Shown in pieces: positions 40,110 to 48,904 of a stretch of DNA of 64,000 nt. Each line of letters opens with the position of its first letter. The stretch's first letter is position 1. The DNA lies in contig CADCCQ010000003.1 of NCBI GenBank assembly GCA_902799955.1, positions 1 to 64,000 of the forward strand. Direction: 5' to 3'. Made by a program: the position numbers and the translations under genes. This stretch comes from an uncultured bacterium. GTDB taxonomy: Bacteria; Verrucomicrobiota; Kiritimatiellia; RFP12; UBA1067. The notes under the pieces are model-generated. The model saw only the letters and a program-made list of their open reading frames with translations. It had not been told where the DNA came from and did no database searches.

Positions 40110-40639
40110 TGGCTGCGAGGTCGCTGAGGGAGAAGGCCGTTCTCGGCATACTGGGCGTGGTGCTTGCGTTCGCGGTGCTCGCGGGCTACTGGTTCACGAA
40201 GGGCAAGCCGGCCTACGAGGCGGCGAAGAAGCAGCTCGCCACGAAGCGCGCCGCGTTCGAGCGCGAGGAGAAGATGATCGGCGAGCGCGAGCTCTGGGAC
40301 GAGCGCTACGAGGCGGAGGCGTCGCAGATCCCCGTCGTCGAGGAGGGGCAGGGCTCGGACACCGTCTGGATGCGCATCGTCGGCGACGTCGCGAAGAAGA
40401 ACAACGTGTTTGTGTCGGACATCAAGGCGGGCCGCAGGATGGAGTCCATCGGCAACATGGACGAGGTCAACCTTGACGTGAAGTGGACTGGCGCGCTGGA
40501 GTCGCTCGTCAAGTTCATATACGAGCTGGAGAACTCCGACGCCGGGAAGTTCGACGTGTCCTCGCTGAACTTCAGCCCGGGCAAGAGACAGGGGTACCTT
40601 GGCGGCAGCATGACGCTCAAGTGCATATTCAAGCGATAG
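40109..40639 (+). CDS. GspM/PilO-like platform protein
   Basis: 176 residues: a single N-terminal TM helix (AVLGILGVVLAFAVLAGYWF), a short coiled coil, and an alpha/beta domain ending LKCIFKR, the layout of GspM/PilO. Position between the GspL-like protein and the secretin supports this. Sequence identity to known GspM was not judged. Confidence 0.65.
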   Translation: MAARSLREKAVLGILGVVLAFAVLAGYWFTKGKPAYEAAKKQLATKRAAFEREEKMIGERELWDERYEAEASQIPVVEEGQGSDTVWMRIVGDVAKKNNVFVSDIKAGRRMESIGNMDEVNLDVKWTGALESLVKFIYELENSDAGKFDVSSLNFSPGKRQGYLGGSMTLKCIFKR

Positions 40640-40652
40640 GGAGACAGAGAGA

Positions 40653-43600
40653 ATGACAAAGACAAAGACAGTGCTCTTGTTGGTCGCGGCGCTCGTTGCG
40701 GCAATTGATGCGGGTGCCCAGTCGCGGCTGCTCGGAGGCAGGTTCCGCCAGGGCGGCGGCCGGAACCTTCGCGGTGCGCCAGGCGGCGCTCGCGCGGTCC
40801 CGGGCGCGGCCGGCGCCGGCGCGGGACAGACCCAGCCCGAGGTCAGGGCGTCGGCCGGCGGCATAACCGCGACCGGCGCGTCGGGCGGCGCCGACGCCGA
40901 GGGCGGCCCCGTCGCCAGCGCCGGCGCGGTCGACGCCGAGGCGGAGAAGGAGAAGGCGAGCGACCTCAACTTCATGGAGGCCCCGCTCGAGATGGTCTTC
41001 GAGGTCTACGCGCAGCTCGTGGACCGCACCGTCCTCAAGGACCCGGCCACGCCGGCGGCAACGATAACCATCCAGTCGCGCCCCGGGCAGAAGCTCACCA
41101 AGGAGGAGCAGATCGAGGCGATCGAGGTCGTCCTCGAGATGAACGGCGTCCACATGGAGGACTACGGCGAGAAGTTCGTCCGCGCCCTGCCGCGCGACAA
41201 GGTCCGCCAGGAGGGCATCCCGCTCATCCTCGACGAGGACGCCGAGCTGACGGAGTCCGGCAAGGTGGTCTCGATGATGATCCCCTTCGTCAACATCCCG
41301 ATCCCCGAGGCGAAGGAGATCCTCGACCAGCTCAAGTCCCAGAGGGGCCTCCTCCTCGGCTACGAGCGAATCGGCAAGATCCTCGCCACCGACACCCAGC
41401 AGAACATCATCAGGATGCGCCAGGTCGCGAGGGAGATCGACGTCGCGACGCCGGTGAACGAGAACGTGTACGTCCGCCAGATCAAGAACGCGAACGCGAC
41501 TGACATACAGACCGCGATACAGAAGATCGTCGAGGAGTCGCAGAAGCAGCTCGAGAAGGAGTCGAACCTGGCGAAGTCGGGCCACATCAACCAGCCGAAC
41601 CGCCCCATGAGCATCGCGTCCCAGCCGTCCGGCACGCTCCTGCGCCGCCCCGGCATGCCGCCGCAGAACAACCAGCCCAAGCCGACGACCCCGACCGTGC
41701 AGAGCATCGTCACCAGCGTCTCGGACGCCGACAGAGGCATGATCCGCGGCAAGGTGGTGATCGTCCCCGACGAGCGCTCCAACAAGCTCATCTTCGTCAC
41801 CTCCAAGACGAACATGGACTTCTTCGACAAGGTGATCGAGTCGCTCGACGTCGAGACGACGCCCGACATCGTGGTTAAGGTCTACCGCCTCAAGTACGCG
41901 GAGGCCGAGGACGTCTCGGACATGATCAACGACCTCATCGGCAATGCGCAGAAGTCGTCGTCGAGGGAGAACCAGAACGCCGCGTCGAGGTCCGGGCAGA
42001 GCAGCAACCTGACGCGCGGCGCGCAGCCGCAGCGCACGACGACGCAGGCGAAGGCCCCCGCCAACAAGCGCACGGGCGAACCGAAGGCGGGCGAGCTCAC
42101 GAAGGACAACACGACCGTCCTCGCCGACAAGCGCATAAACGGCATCGTGGTGATGACCCAGAAGGAGCTCGTCCCCACCGTCGAGTCGATCATCGAGTCG
42201 ATGGACGTCAGGCTTTCGCAGGTTCTCATCGAGACGGCGATCGTCGAGGTCACGCTCGGCGACAACCTCGAGACTGGCATCGACTGGGTGCAGCGCGGGC
42301 GCCAGCACGTGTGGAACCGCGTGCAGGCGACTGACGGCGCGGGACGAAACCTCTTCCACGTCGTCAACCAGAACGGTGACCTCCGCGGCACGGCCGCCGC
42401 CGGGACGACCGTTGAGTCGCCGACGAGCGGCCCGTACGCCGGCGAGACATGGAGCGTCGACGAGAACCTTCCGGTATACAAGACCGTCAAGTCTCTCGTC
42501 CGCGACGGCTTCGTGAACAACAACAGCTATATGCTCGGTGGTGGCGGCGGCTGGCCGACGGAAACTTCGCTTCTTAAGACTATGATGTCCGCCTCCTCCA
42601 ATCTGGTTGACAACGCCATGTGGGGTGGGGCGAACCCGATCGGCGGCGGCCTTAACTACTTGCTGAAGTCGGACAAGCTGAACATCGCCGCCGTCATCAA
42701 GGCGACGAAGGACGACAGCCGCTCCAAGTATGTCGCCTCGCCGGTCGTGATGACGGTCGACAACAAGGAGGCGACGATCGAGGCGACGCAGATGCGCTAC
42801 CTCCTCAAGGGCTATACCTACTCGGGCTCCACGTACAACGGCACGACCGTCCCGGACTACGAGCAGAAGGAGATCGGCCTCACTATCAAGGTGACGCCGA
42901 AGATCAACCCGAACGGAACTGTGATGCTCACAGTCGAGGAGGAGTACTCGCAGGTCGGCGCGAACCAGTCCATCCAGGCGAACGTCGGCGGCGACACGAC
43001 GTCGACCGTCTCGGTGCCGACGACGATCACGCGCAAGATGTCAGCGGACATAACGCTTGAGAACAGGCAGACCGTCGTCCTCGGCGGCCTCACCGAGACG
43101 AGCAAGTCGGAGTCCCACGCGGGCATCCCGCTTCTGATGGACATCCCGTGGATCGGCGAGTGGCTCTTCTCGTGGAGGACGGAGGCGGAGGACCGCAAGG
43201 AGCTGCTGGTCTTCCTTACGCCGTACGTGCTTGACGACGGCGATGCGGCGCAGGCAGAGGCGCTCAGGCGCAAGAATGCGCTCAGCGATCCGCGTCCGTG
43301 GGAGAACTACGGATGGTCCGATTCCGAGCTTGCCGACCCGATTGCGAACAAGGAGCTCATGCGCCGCCTGAAGGACGAGGCTAAGAAGCAGGACGAGGAA
43401 AGGCAGAACCGCCTCGCGATCGAGAAGTGGAAGCTCGACCGCGCTAAGGCGCTCGAGAAGATGTCCGAGGCCGAGCGCAAGTTCTGGATCGAGCAGCACC
43501 GCGACGAGCTTGAGAAGGAGAAAAAGGAGGAGTTCGACCGCCAGGTGAAGGAGCAGGAGGACCTGAAGGCATTCGCCGAGGAGCTTCGCCGCAAGGACGT

Positions 43601-43934
43601 CACCAAGGCCGAGGAGAAGATCAAGGCCTCCGACGAGCAGGAGAAGCGGAACAAGGAAGAGATCGAGAGGAAGCGGGCGGAAGAGCTGAAGAGGGCGGCC
43701 GAGAAGGCGCCGCCCGTCGAAGAGAAGGCGCCGCCTGAAAAGAAGGCTGAGCCTGAGAAGAAGGCCGAACCCGAGAAGAAGGCTGAGCCCGAAAAGAAGC
43801 CCGAGCCGGTAAAGCAGGCCGAACCGGAAAAGAAAGCGGAGCCGGTAAAGACGGCGGAACCTGAAAAGAAGGCTGAGCCGGTAAAGCAGGTCGAGCCGGC
43901 AAAGAAGGCTGAGCCTGAGAAGAAAGAAGAATGA
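40653..43934 (+). CDS. gspD: Type II/IV secretin (GspD/PilQ family)
   Basis: 1093 residues with a signal peptide. N0/N1-type domains (about 100-300), a further N domain with VVKVYRLKYAEAEDVSDMIN, and the secretin barrel from about 520 (IETAIVEVTLGDNLETGIDW, VLGGLTETSKSESHAGIPLL, IPWIGEWLFSWRTEAEDRKE, LLVFLTPYVL). It forms the outer-membrane channel. After the barrel a coiled-coil tail (about 880-1010) and EKKAEP/PVKQAEP repeats (1015-1093) extend the protein well beyond usual GspD; they may anchor or bind a pilotin-like partner. Confidence 0.9.
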   Translation: MTKTKTVLLLVAALVAAIDAGAQSRLLGGRFRQGGGRNLRGAPGGARAVPGAAGAGAGQTQPEVRASAGGITATGASGGADAEGGPVASAGAVDAEAEKEKASDLNFMEAPLEMVFEVYAQLVDRTVLKDPATPAATITIQSRPGQKLTKEEQIEAIEVVLEMNGVHMEDYGEKFVRALPRDKVRQEGIPLILDEDAELTESGKVVSMMIPFVNIPIPEAKEILDQLKSQRGLLLGYERIGKILATDTQQNIIRMRQVAREIDVATPVNENVYVRQIKNANATDIQTAIQKIVEESQKQLEKESNLAKSGHINQPNRPMSIASQPSGTLLRRPGMPPQNNQPKPTTPTVQSIVTSVSDADRGMIRGKVVIVPDERSNKLIFVTSKTNMDFFDKVIESLDVETTPDIVVKVYRLKYAEAEDVSDMINDLIGNAQKSSSRENQNAASRSGQSSNLTRGAQPQRTTTQAKAPANKRTGEPKAGELTKDNTTVLADKRINGIVVMTQKELVPTVESIIESMDVRLSQVLIETAIVEVTLGDNLETGIDWVQRGRQHVWNRVQATDGAGRNLFHVVNQNGDLRGTAAAGTTVESPTSGPYAGETWSVDENLPVYKTVKSLVRDGFVNNNSYMLGGGGGWPTETSLLKTMMSASSNLVDNAMWGGANPIGGGLNYLLKSDKLNIAAVIKATKDDSRSKYVASPVVMTVDNKEATIEATQMRYLLKGYTYSGSTYNGTTVPDYEQKEIGLTIKVTPKINPNGTVMLTVEEEYSQVGANQSIQANVGGDTTSTVSVPTTITRKMSADITLENRQTVVLGGLTETSKSESHAGIPLLMDIPWIGEWLFSWRTEAEDRKELLVFLTPYVLDDGDAAQAEALRRKNALSDPRPWENYGWSDSELADPIANKELMRRLKDEAKKQDEERQNRLAIEKWKLDRAKALEKMSEAERKFWIEQHRDELEKEKKEEFDRQVKEQEDLKAFAEELRRKDVTKAEEKIKASDEQEKRNKEEIERKRAEELKRAAEKAPPVEEKAPPEKKAEPEKKAEPEKKAEPEKKPEPVKQAEPEKKAEPVKTAEPEKKAEPVKQVEPAKKAEPEKKEE

Positions 43935-43942
43935 AAGGGATG

Positions 43943-44073
43943 ATTATGTAATTGTGTAATTATGTAATAGCGGGATTACCCATTGAGGAAAGACAAATAG
44001 GTAATAACAGAATCAGCCATTGAGGAAAGGCAAATGAATAATGGTAAATTCCATAATTCCATAATTCCACAAT
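43943..44073. repeat. AATTCCACAATT palindromic repeat, intergenic copy
   Basis: About 131 nt with a left arm of TAATTGTGTAATTATG units and a right arm of CCATAATTCCACAAT units, complementary in type, around a diverged centre (ATTGAGGAAAGGCAAAT appears twice). It fills nearly the whole gap between the secretin and the next gene. Related to the copies within thrC. Confidence 0.7.
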
Positions 44074-44096
44074 AAACAGAGTAAGGAGACATCATA

Positions 44097-45086
44097 GTGA
44101 AATGGTTTTCGATAGCGCTTCTTGGCGCAGGGCTGATCGCGGCGGCGGCGTTTGGGATCATACGCAGCAACAACAACAAGGAAATGGCGCTTGCCGCGGC
44201 GAAGAAGGCGGAGGCCGAGGAGAAGGCGGCCGAGGCAGCTGAGCGCAAGGCAGAGAAGGACCGCCAGGCGGCGTCCTCACGCGCGGCGGCGGAGGCGTCC
44301 GCCGCGAAGAAGGCGGAGGAGGCGCATCGCGCCGCCGAGGCGCAGCGTGACGCCGACAAGGCGGCCGCGGAGAAGGCGGAGGCCGACCGCGCCCGCGCCG
44401 TCGAGGAGAAGGAAAAGGCGGTGGCGGACAAGGCGAGGGCCGAAGCCGAGTACGAGAAGGCGTCCGCCGAGCGCACCGCGGCGCTTGCCGCGAAGGAGAC
44501 GGCGAAGCTCGAGGCCGCGAAGGCGAAGTCCCAGGCCGAGGAGAAGGCGCACGCCGCGCAGATCGCGGCCGACGCGCTCGCGAAGGAGAAGCTTGCCGCG
44601 GACAAGGTGATCGCCGAGGCGAAGCTCCGCGAGATCAAGCGCGAGCAGCTTCTCGACTTCGAGCGCGAGCTAGTCGCGATCAAGCGCGACCTGGACGAGC
44701 GCGAGGCGGCGCTCAGGCCCGAGAAGACGATCAAGGACCTCGACACGATAAGCTCCGGCGACGATGAGGACGACCCGCTGAGGAAGAAGGATGACGCCGC
44801 CGCGAAGCTCCCGGAGAACAACCGGGAGCTGCCGCGCGGCACGCGCCGCCTCGCAAAGGCCACCCGCGTCTCCGACGAGGGGCTGAAGGCCGTCGGAGAG
44901 GAGAACAAGACCAACGTCGTCTCGCGTATCGAGAAGCTGTACATCGAGGCCGTCCGCGAGGACCGCATGGTCGACGCCGACTTCTACGCGAAGGAGCTCA
45001 AGAGAATGTATCCCGGCTGGAAATACACGCCTCCGGGCGCGAAGTCCGGCGCGGACGTCAAGAAGGAAGAAGAGGAGAGGAAATGA
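44097..45086 (+). CDS. TolA-like membrane-anchored coiled-coil protein
   Basis: 329 residues from a GTG behind AAGGAGAC. N-terminal TM helix (WFSIALLGAGLIAAAAFGII), then about 160 residues of Ala/Lys/Glu coiled coil, as in the central domain of TolA, and an acidic-basic C-terminal domain (VVSRIEKLYIEAVREDRMVD). It could span the periplasm, and lies just after the secretin, so a role in that machine is plausible. It overlaps ychF by ATGA. No TonB/TolA C-domain is recognisable. Confidence 0.65.
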   Translation: MKWFSIALLGAGLIAAAAFGIIRSNNNKEMALAAAKKAEAEEKAAEAAERKAEKDRQAASSRAAAEASAAKKAEEAHRAAEAQRDADKAAAEKAEADRARAVEEKEKAVADKARAEAEYEKASAERTAALAAKETAKLEAAKAKSQAEEKAHAAQIAADALAKEKLAADKVIAEAKLREIKREQLLDFERELVAIKRDLDEREAALRPEKTIKDLDTISSGDDEDDPLRKKDDAAAKLPENNRELPRGTRRLAKATRVSDEGLKAVGEENKTNVVSRIEKLYIEAVREDRMVDADFYAKELKRMYPGWKYTPPGAKSGADVKKEEEERK

Positions 45087-46204
45087 GTCTTTCAGTTGGC
45101 ATCGTGGGCCTGCCCAACGTCGGCAAGTCCACGCTTTTCAACGCGCTCACGAGGAAGCAGCAGGCCGCCGCCGAGAACTACCCGTTCTGCACGATCGAGC
45201 CCAACACGTCGATAGTCGAGGTCAAGGACCCGCGGCTTGAGGAGCTCGCGAAGATCGACAATCCCGCGCAGATCATCCGCGCCACGGTCGAGTTCACGGA
45301 CATCGCGGGGCTCGTCAAGGGCGCGTCGAAGGGCGAGGGCCTCGGCAACAAGTTCCTCGCGAACATCCGCGAGTGCGACGCGATCCTGCACGTAGTCAGG
45401 TGCTTCGAGAACGACGACATCATCCACGTCCAGGAGGGCGGCAACAAGTCCGCGCCGATCGACCCGGTGGGCGACGCGCAGGTCATCGAGACGGAGCTTG
45501 TCCTTGCGGACATGGAGCAGCTCCAGCGGCGCTACGAGAAGGTGCGCAAGGAGGCGCAGGCCAAGCCGCCGCTCCGCCCGGAGGCGGATGCGTGCGCGGC
45601 GCTTCTGAAGCACCTTGAGGAGGGGAAGAGCGTGCGCTCGTTCCCCCGCGCGGAGGGCGACCCCATCCTGAAGGTCATCGCTGAGCTGAAGTTCCTCACC
45701 GACAAGCCTGTCATCTACTGCGCGAACGTCTCGGACGACGACGTGACCGGCGAGGGCAACGCGCACGTCGCGGCGCTTAGGGAGTACGCCGCCTCGCAGA
45801 ACGCCGAGGCCGTGGTGATCTGCGCGCAGATAGAGGCGGACCTCGCCGGGCTCTCCGACGCGGAGGCGAAGGAGTTCCTGGAGTCGTACGGGCTTTCCGA
45901 AAGCTCGCTCGACCGTACCATAGCGCTCGCCTACAGGACGCTCGGGCTCGCGAGCTACTTCACGTCGGGCCCCAAGGAGTCGCGCGCCTGGACCTTCCGG
46001 CGCGGATGGAAGGCGCCCAGGTGCGCCGGGGTGATCCACACCGACTTCGAGAAGGGCTTCATCAGGGCGGAGGTCGTTCCCTTCGAGGAGTACGTCAAGC
46101 ACGGCGGGACAGCCGGCGCGCGCGCCGCGGGTTCGCTCCGCCCCGAGGGCAAGGAATACGAAATGCAGGACGGCGATGTGGTGGAGTTTCTCTTTTCAAA
46201 GTAG
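45083..46204 (+). CDS. ychF: Redox-regulated ATPase YchF (Obg family)
   Basis: 373 residues. P-loop [43 protein letters not shown], and the base-recognition segment YCANVSD (NxxE/D type), which favours ATP over GTP. C-terminal TGS domain with [20 protein letters not shown] type sequence and [14 protein letters not shown]. It binds ribosomes. Translationally coupled to the coiled-coil gene. Confidence 0.95.
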   Translation: MSLSVGIVGLPNVGKSTLFNALTRKQQAAAENYPFCTIEPNTSIVEVKDPRLEELAKIDNPAQIIRATVEFTDIAGLVKGASKGEGLGNKFLANIRECDAILHVVRCFENDDIIHVQEGGNKSAPIDPVGDAQVIETELVLADMEQLQRRYEKVRKEAQAKPPLRPEADACAALLKHLEEGKSVRSFPRAEGDPILKVIAELKFLTDKPVIYCANVSDDDVTGEGNAHVAALREYAASQNAEAVVICAQIEADLAGLSDAEAKEFLESYGLSESSLDRTIALAYRTLGLASYFTSGPKESRAWTFRRGWKAPRCAGVIHTDFEKGFIRAEVVPFEEYVKHGGTAGARAAGSLRPEGKEYEMQDGDVVEFLFSK

Positions 46205-46655
46205 CGCAGCAAAAAGGAGGGGAGAGAAGCTTAGAGCTTAGAGCTTAGAGCTTGGAGCTTGGAGCTTGGAGCTAGAAAGCCTAGAAGCCTAGAAAGCTAG
46301 AAGCCACTGAAACGCAGCAAAAAGGAGAAGCGAGAAAGCGAGAAAGCTTAGAGCTTGAAGCTTAGAGCTTAGAGCTTGGAGCTAGAAAGCCTAGAAAACC
46401 TAGAAAGCTAGAAGCCACTGAAACGCAGCAAAAAGGAGAAGCGGGAAAGCGAGAAAACTTAGAGCTTGAAGCTTAGAGCTTAGAGCTAGAAGCCTAGAAA
46501 ATCTAGAAATCTAGAAATCTAGAAACCTAGAAATCTAGAAACCTAGAAAATCTAGAAACCCTAGAAGATCTAGAAAGCTCAAAGCTCGAAGCTCGAAGCT
46601 CAAAGCTAAAAAACCTAGAAAGCTAGAAGCTCTAAGCTAAAAGCTAAAAAAACCG
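46205..46655. repeat. Large AGCTY / CTAGAA repeat island
   Basis: The 451-bp gap before thrC holds no gene. It contains about three tandem units that each begin CGCAGCAAAAAGGAG (near 46204, 46313, 46424) and continue with AGCTTAGAGCTTGGAGCT and CTAGAAAGCCTAGAA strings, decaying into CTAGAAATCTAGAAA runs and AAGCTCGAAGCTC. The first unit starts at the ychF stop codon; the last runs to the thrC start, leaving no clear ribosome site. Confidence 0.85.
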
Positions 46656-48272
46656 ATGAAATTCATCTCAACCAGAAAAGGCATCGAAGCGACCGGCCCT
46701 GAGACCGTGTTCCAGGGCCTCGCCCCAGACGGCGGGCTGTATGTCCCCGCCGGGCCATTGTGCAATAGCGGAATTGCGGAATTGAACGAGGCGGATTCGT
46801 CGCAAGCCAATTCTTCAATGGTAAATGGCTGTTCCCATAATTCCATAATTCCACAATCCCATAATTCCACAATTCCACAATCTCCATTGCTTGCGCAGGC
46901 TGAATCGTTTGTGCTAGGTAGGCTCTTCGACGACTTCCCTGAGGAGGTTCGCGCTCAGGCGGTCGACCGTCTGCTGTCGCGCTTCCCCGCGGGCGACCCG
47001 ATCCCGCTCGTCGACGCCGACGGCTTCAAGATCCTCGAGCTTTTCCACGGGAAGACCGGCGCCTTCAAGGACGTCGCGCTCTCGATGCTCCCCGTCTTCA
47101 TGCGCCACGCGGCCAACGGACGCCGTACGCTCGTCCTGACCGCGACGAGCGGCGACACCGGCTCCGCGGCGATGCAGGGCTTCGCGGGCGTCGACGGCAC
47201 CGAGGTCGTGGTGTTCTTCCCGGACGTCGGCACGTCGCGCATACAGCGACTCCAGATGACGACGCCGTCCGACGCAAACGTCCACGCCGTCGCGATCCGC
47301 GGCAACTTCGACGACGCCCAGGCGGCGGTGAAGCGCATCTTTGCCGACGCCTCGATAAACGCGCAGGCCGCGGCCGCCGGCGTCAACCTCTCGAGCGCCA
47401 ACTCAATCAACACCGGGCGCCTCGTTCCGCAGATTGCATACTACCTTCTCGCCGGGGCGAGATTGAAATTATGTAATTGTGGAATTGAGCAATTGTGTAA
47501 TAGCGGAATTGCGGAATTGAAAGAATCAGATTCGTCGCAAGCAAATTCCGAAATGAAAAATGGCTGTTTCCATAATTCCACAATTCCACAATGCTGCTTC
47601 GACGTTGTCGTGCCGTCGGGGAACTTCGGCAACATACTCGCGGCGTACTACGCGAAGCTCATGGGCGCGCCCATCGGCAGGTTCGTCGTCGCATCCAACG
47701 TGAACGACGTGCTGGCGAGGTTTGTGAAGACGGGCGTCTACGACCCTGGAGACAGGTTCACCGTCACCAACTCCCCGTCGATGGACATCCGCAAGTCGTC
47801 GAACGTCGAGCGCCTCCTGTGGCTTCTTTCCGGCGGGCTCGACGGGGACGTGGAGCGCGCGTGCGCGGAGACGGCGCGCATGATGCGCGACCTCGCTGAG
47901 AAGGGGTCGTACGAGCTTTCCGCAGGCGCGAAGGAGCGGCTCTTCGCCGACTTCGAGGGAGGCGTTGCGACGCCCGAGGAGACGGAGTCGGAGATGCGCC
48001 GCATGCGCGACGCGGCGGGCTACCTGATCGATCCCCACACCGCCGTCGCGACGTTCGTCGCGCGCCGGCTTGGCTATCCGAAGCTCGCGCCCTGCGTCGT
48101 CGCCGCGACCGCGACGCCGTACAAGTTCCCGGAGACGTGCCGCAGGGCGTTCGGCGCGGACGCGCTCGACGACCCGCCGCCGTCGTTCCGCGACCTGGAG
48201 ACGCTGCCCGTCGCGCAGACGCGCGTCTGCGACGTGGCGGAAATCGACAAGGAGGTCCTGAGGCTTTTATGA
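46656..48272 (+). CDS. thrC: Threonine synthase with two in-frame repeat insertions
   Basis: 538 residues. It converts O-phosphohomoserine to threonine with PLP. Family sequence: MKFISTRKG, QGLAPDGGLYVPA, the PLP Lys138 in GKTGAFKDVALSM, TATSGDTGSAAM, NSINTGRLVPQIAYY, VVPSGNFGNILAAYYAKLMG, and a C-terminal EVVATATPYKFPET-like end. Two extra peptides of about 42 residues (35-76 and 271-313) interrupt loops. Both contain LCNSGIAEL, DSSQANS and HNS(I/T)IPQ and are encoded by repeat DNA (46757-46881, 47467-47592). Without them the protein is about 453 residues, near the normal size. Coupled to the next gene by ATGA. Confidence 0.92.
   Translation: MKFISTRKGIEATGPETVFQGLAPDGGLYVPAGPLCNSGIAELNEADSSQANSSMVNGCSHNSIIPQSHNSTIPQSPLLAQAESFVLGRLFDDFPEEVRAQAVDRLLSRFPAGDPIPLVDADGFKILELFHGKTGAFKDVALSMLPVFMRHAANGRRTLVLTATSGDTGSAAMQGFAGVDGTEVVVFFPDVGTSRIQRLQMTTPSDANVHAVAIRGNFDDAQAAVKRIFADASINAQAAAAGVNLSSANSINTGRLVPQIAYYLLAGARLKLCNCGIEQLCNSGIAELKESDSSQANSEMKNGCFHNSTIPQCCFDVVVPSGNFGNILAAYYAKLMGAPIGRFVVASNVNDVLARFVKTGVYDPGDRFTVTNSPSMDIRKSSNVERLLWLLSGGLDGDVERACAETARMMRDLAEKGSYELSAGAKERLFADFEGGVATPEETESEMRRMRDAAGYLIDPHTAVATFVARRLGYPKLAPCVVAATATPYKFPETCRRAFGADALDDPPPSFRDLETLPVAQTRVCDVAEIDKEVLRLL
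46757..46881 (+). repeat. AATTCCACAATT palindromic repeat, coding copy 1 in thrC
   Basis: Left arm ATTGTGCAATAGCGGAATTG, a centre GATTCGTCGCAAGC...AATGGCTGTT shared with copy 2, and a right arm of CCATAATTCCACAAT units. Its low GC contrasts sharply with the surrounding gene. Read in frame as residues 35-76. Confidence 0.85.
47467..47592 (+). repeat. AATTCCACAATT palindromic repeat, coding copy 2 in thrC
   Basis: Left arm AATTGTGGAATTGAGCAATT, the same centre and right arm CCATAATTCCACAATTCCAC. About 126 nt, in the same orientation and same reading frame as copy 1, giving residues 271-313. Confidence 0.85.
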
Positions 48273-48895
48273 AAACGGCGAAGGTAAACGGTGTGGCCAT
48301 AACCTCGGAGGCGGTGCAGTTCGAGCTTGAGCGCCTCGTGAAGTTCTACTATGCGCACGGCTTCAAGGAGGACGAGATACGCAAGTGCCTCCCGGAGCTG
48401 CAGGAGAAGGCGCTGGAGCAGGCGATAGGCGCGAAGCTCCTCCTCGACCGCGCGTCGTCGCTTGAGATGGCGGCGAGCGCGGAGGAGATCGACGAGGAGG
48501 TCCGCAAGGTCGTCGAGCAGCTCGGCGGCGCGGAAGGCTACGAGAAGGCGCTCGCCGCGCAGGGCCTCTCCGAGGCCGCGCTGCGCAAGGAGCTTGAGAA
48601 GGGCGTCAGGGTGAACAAGCTCGTCGCCCAGGCATGCACAGGCGTGGACGAGCCGACGGAGGAGGACATCGCCGCGTTCTTCGAGGCGCGCAAGGCCGAC
48701 TACGCCGGGCGCACCATCGTCGACGTACACGACCAGATCAGGGACCTCATCAGGCACGACAGGCGCGGCCGCGCGCTGGACGCGTTCGTGAAGGAGCTCC
48801 GCGCCGCAGCGGATGTGGAGTACGTAGAGGACCACGGCCATGGCCACGGCTGCGGATGTGGCTGCCACCATGGGCACGAAGGCCAGGAGGCCTGA
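48269..48895 (+). CDS. SurA N-domain-like chaperone with His/Cys metal-binding tail
   Basis: 208 residues. Starts KTAKVNGVAITSEAVQFELE, the VNGxxIT segment of SurA/PpiD-type N-terminal domains, followed by long helices with ALEQAIGAKLLLDRA. There is no rotamase domain. The C-terminus ends HGHGHGCGCGCHHGHEGQEA, a dense His/Cys tail like the metal-binding tails of SlyD or HypB. No signal peptide is seen, so it is probably cytoplasmic. It is coupled to thrC by ATGA, with the SpoU gene 9 nt downstream. Confidence 0.7.
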   Translation: MKTAKVNGVAITSEAVQFELERLVKFYYAHGFKEDEIRKCLPELQEKALEQAIGAKLLLDRASSLEMAASAEEIDEEVRKVVEQLGGAEGYEKALAAQGLSEAALRKELEKGVRVNKLVAQACTGVDEPTEEDIAAFFEARKADYAGRTIVDVHDQIRDLIRHDRRGRALDAFVKELRAAADVEYVEDHGHGHGCGCGCHHGHEGQEA

Positions 48896-48904
48896 GGGAC
48901 GGAC

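Noticed and set aside
46205..46655. Possible CRISPR array in the repeat island before thrC
   Set aside because: Units are degenerate 6-20 nt AGCT/CTAG strings without unique spacers, and no cas genes are present.
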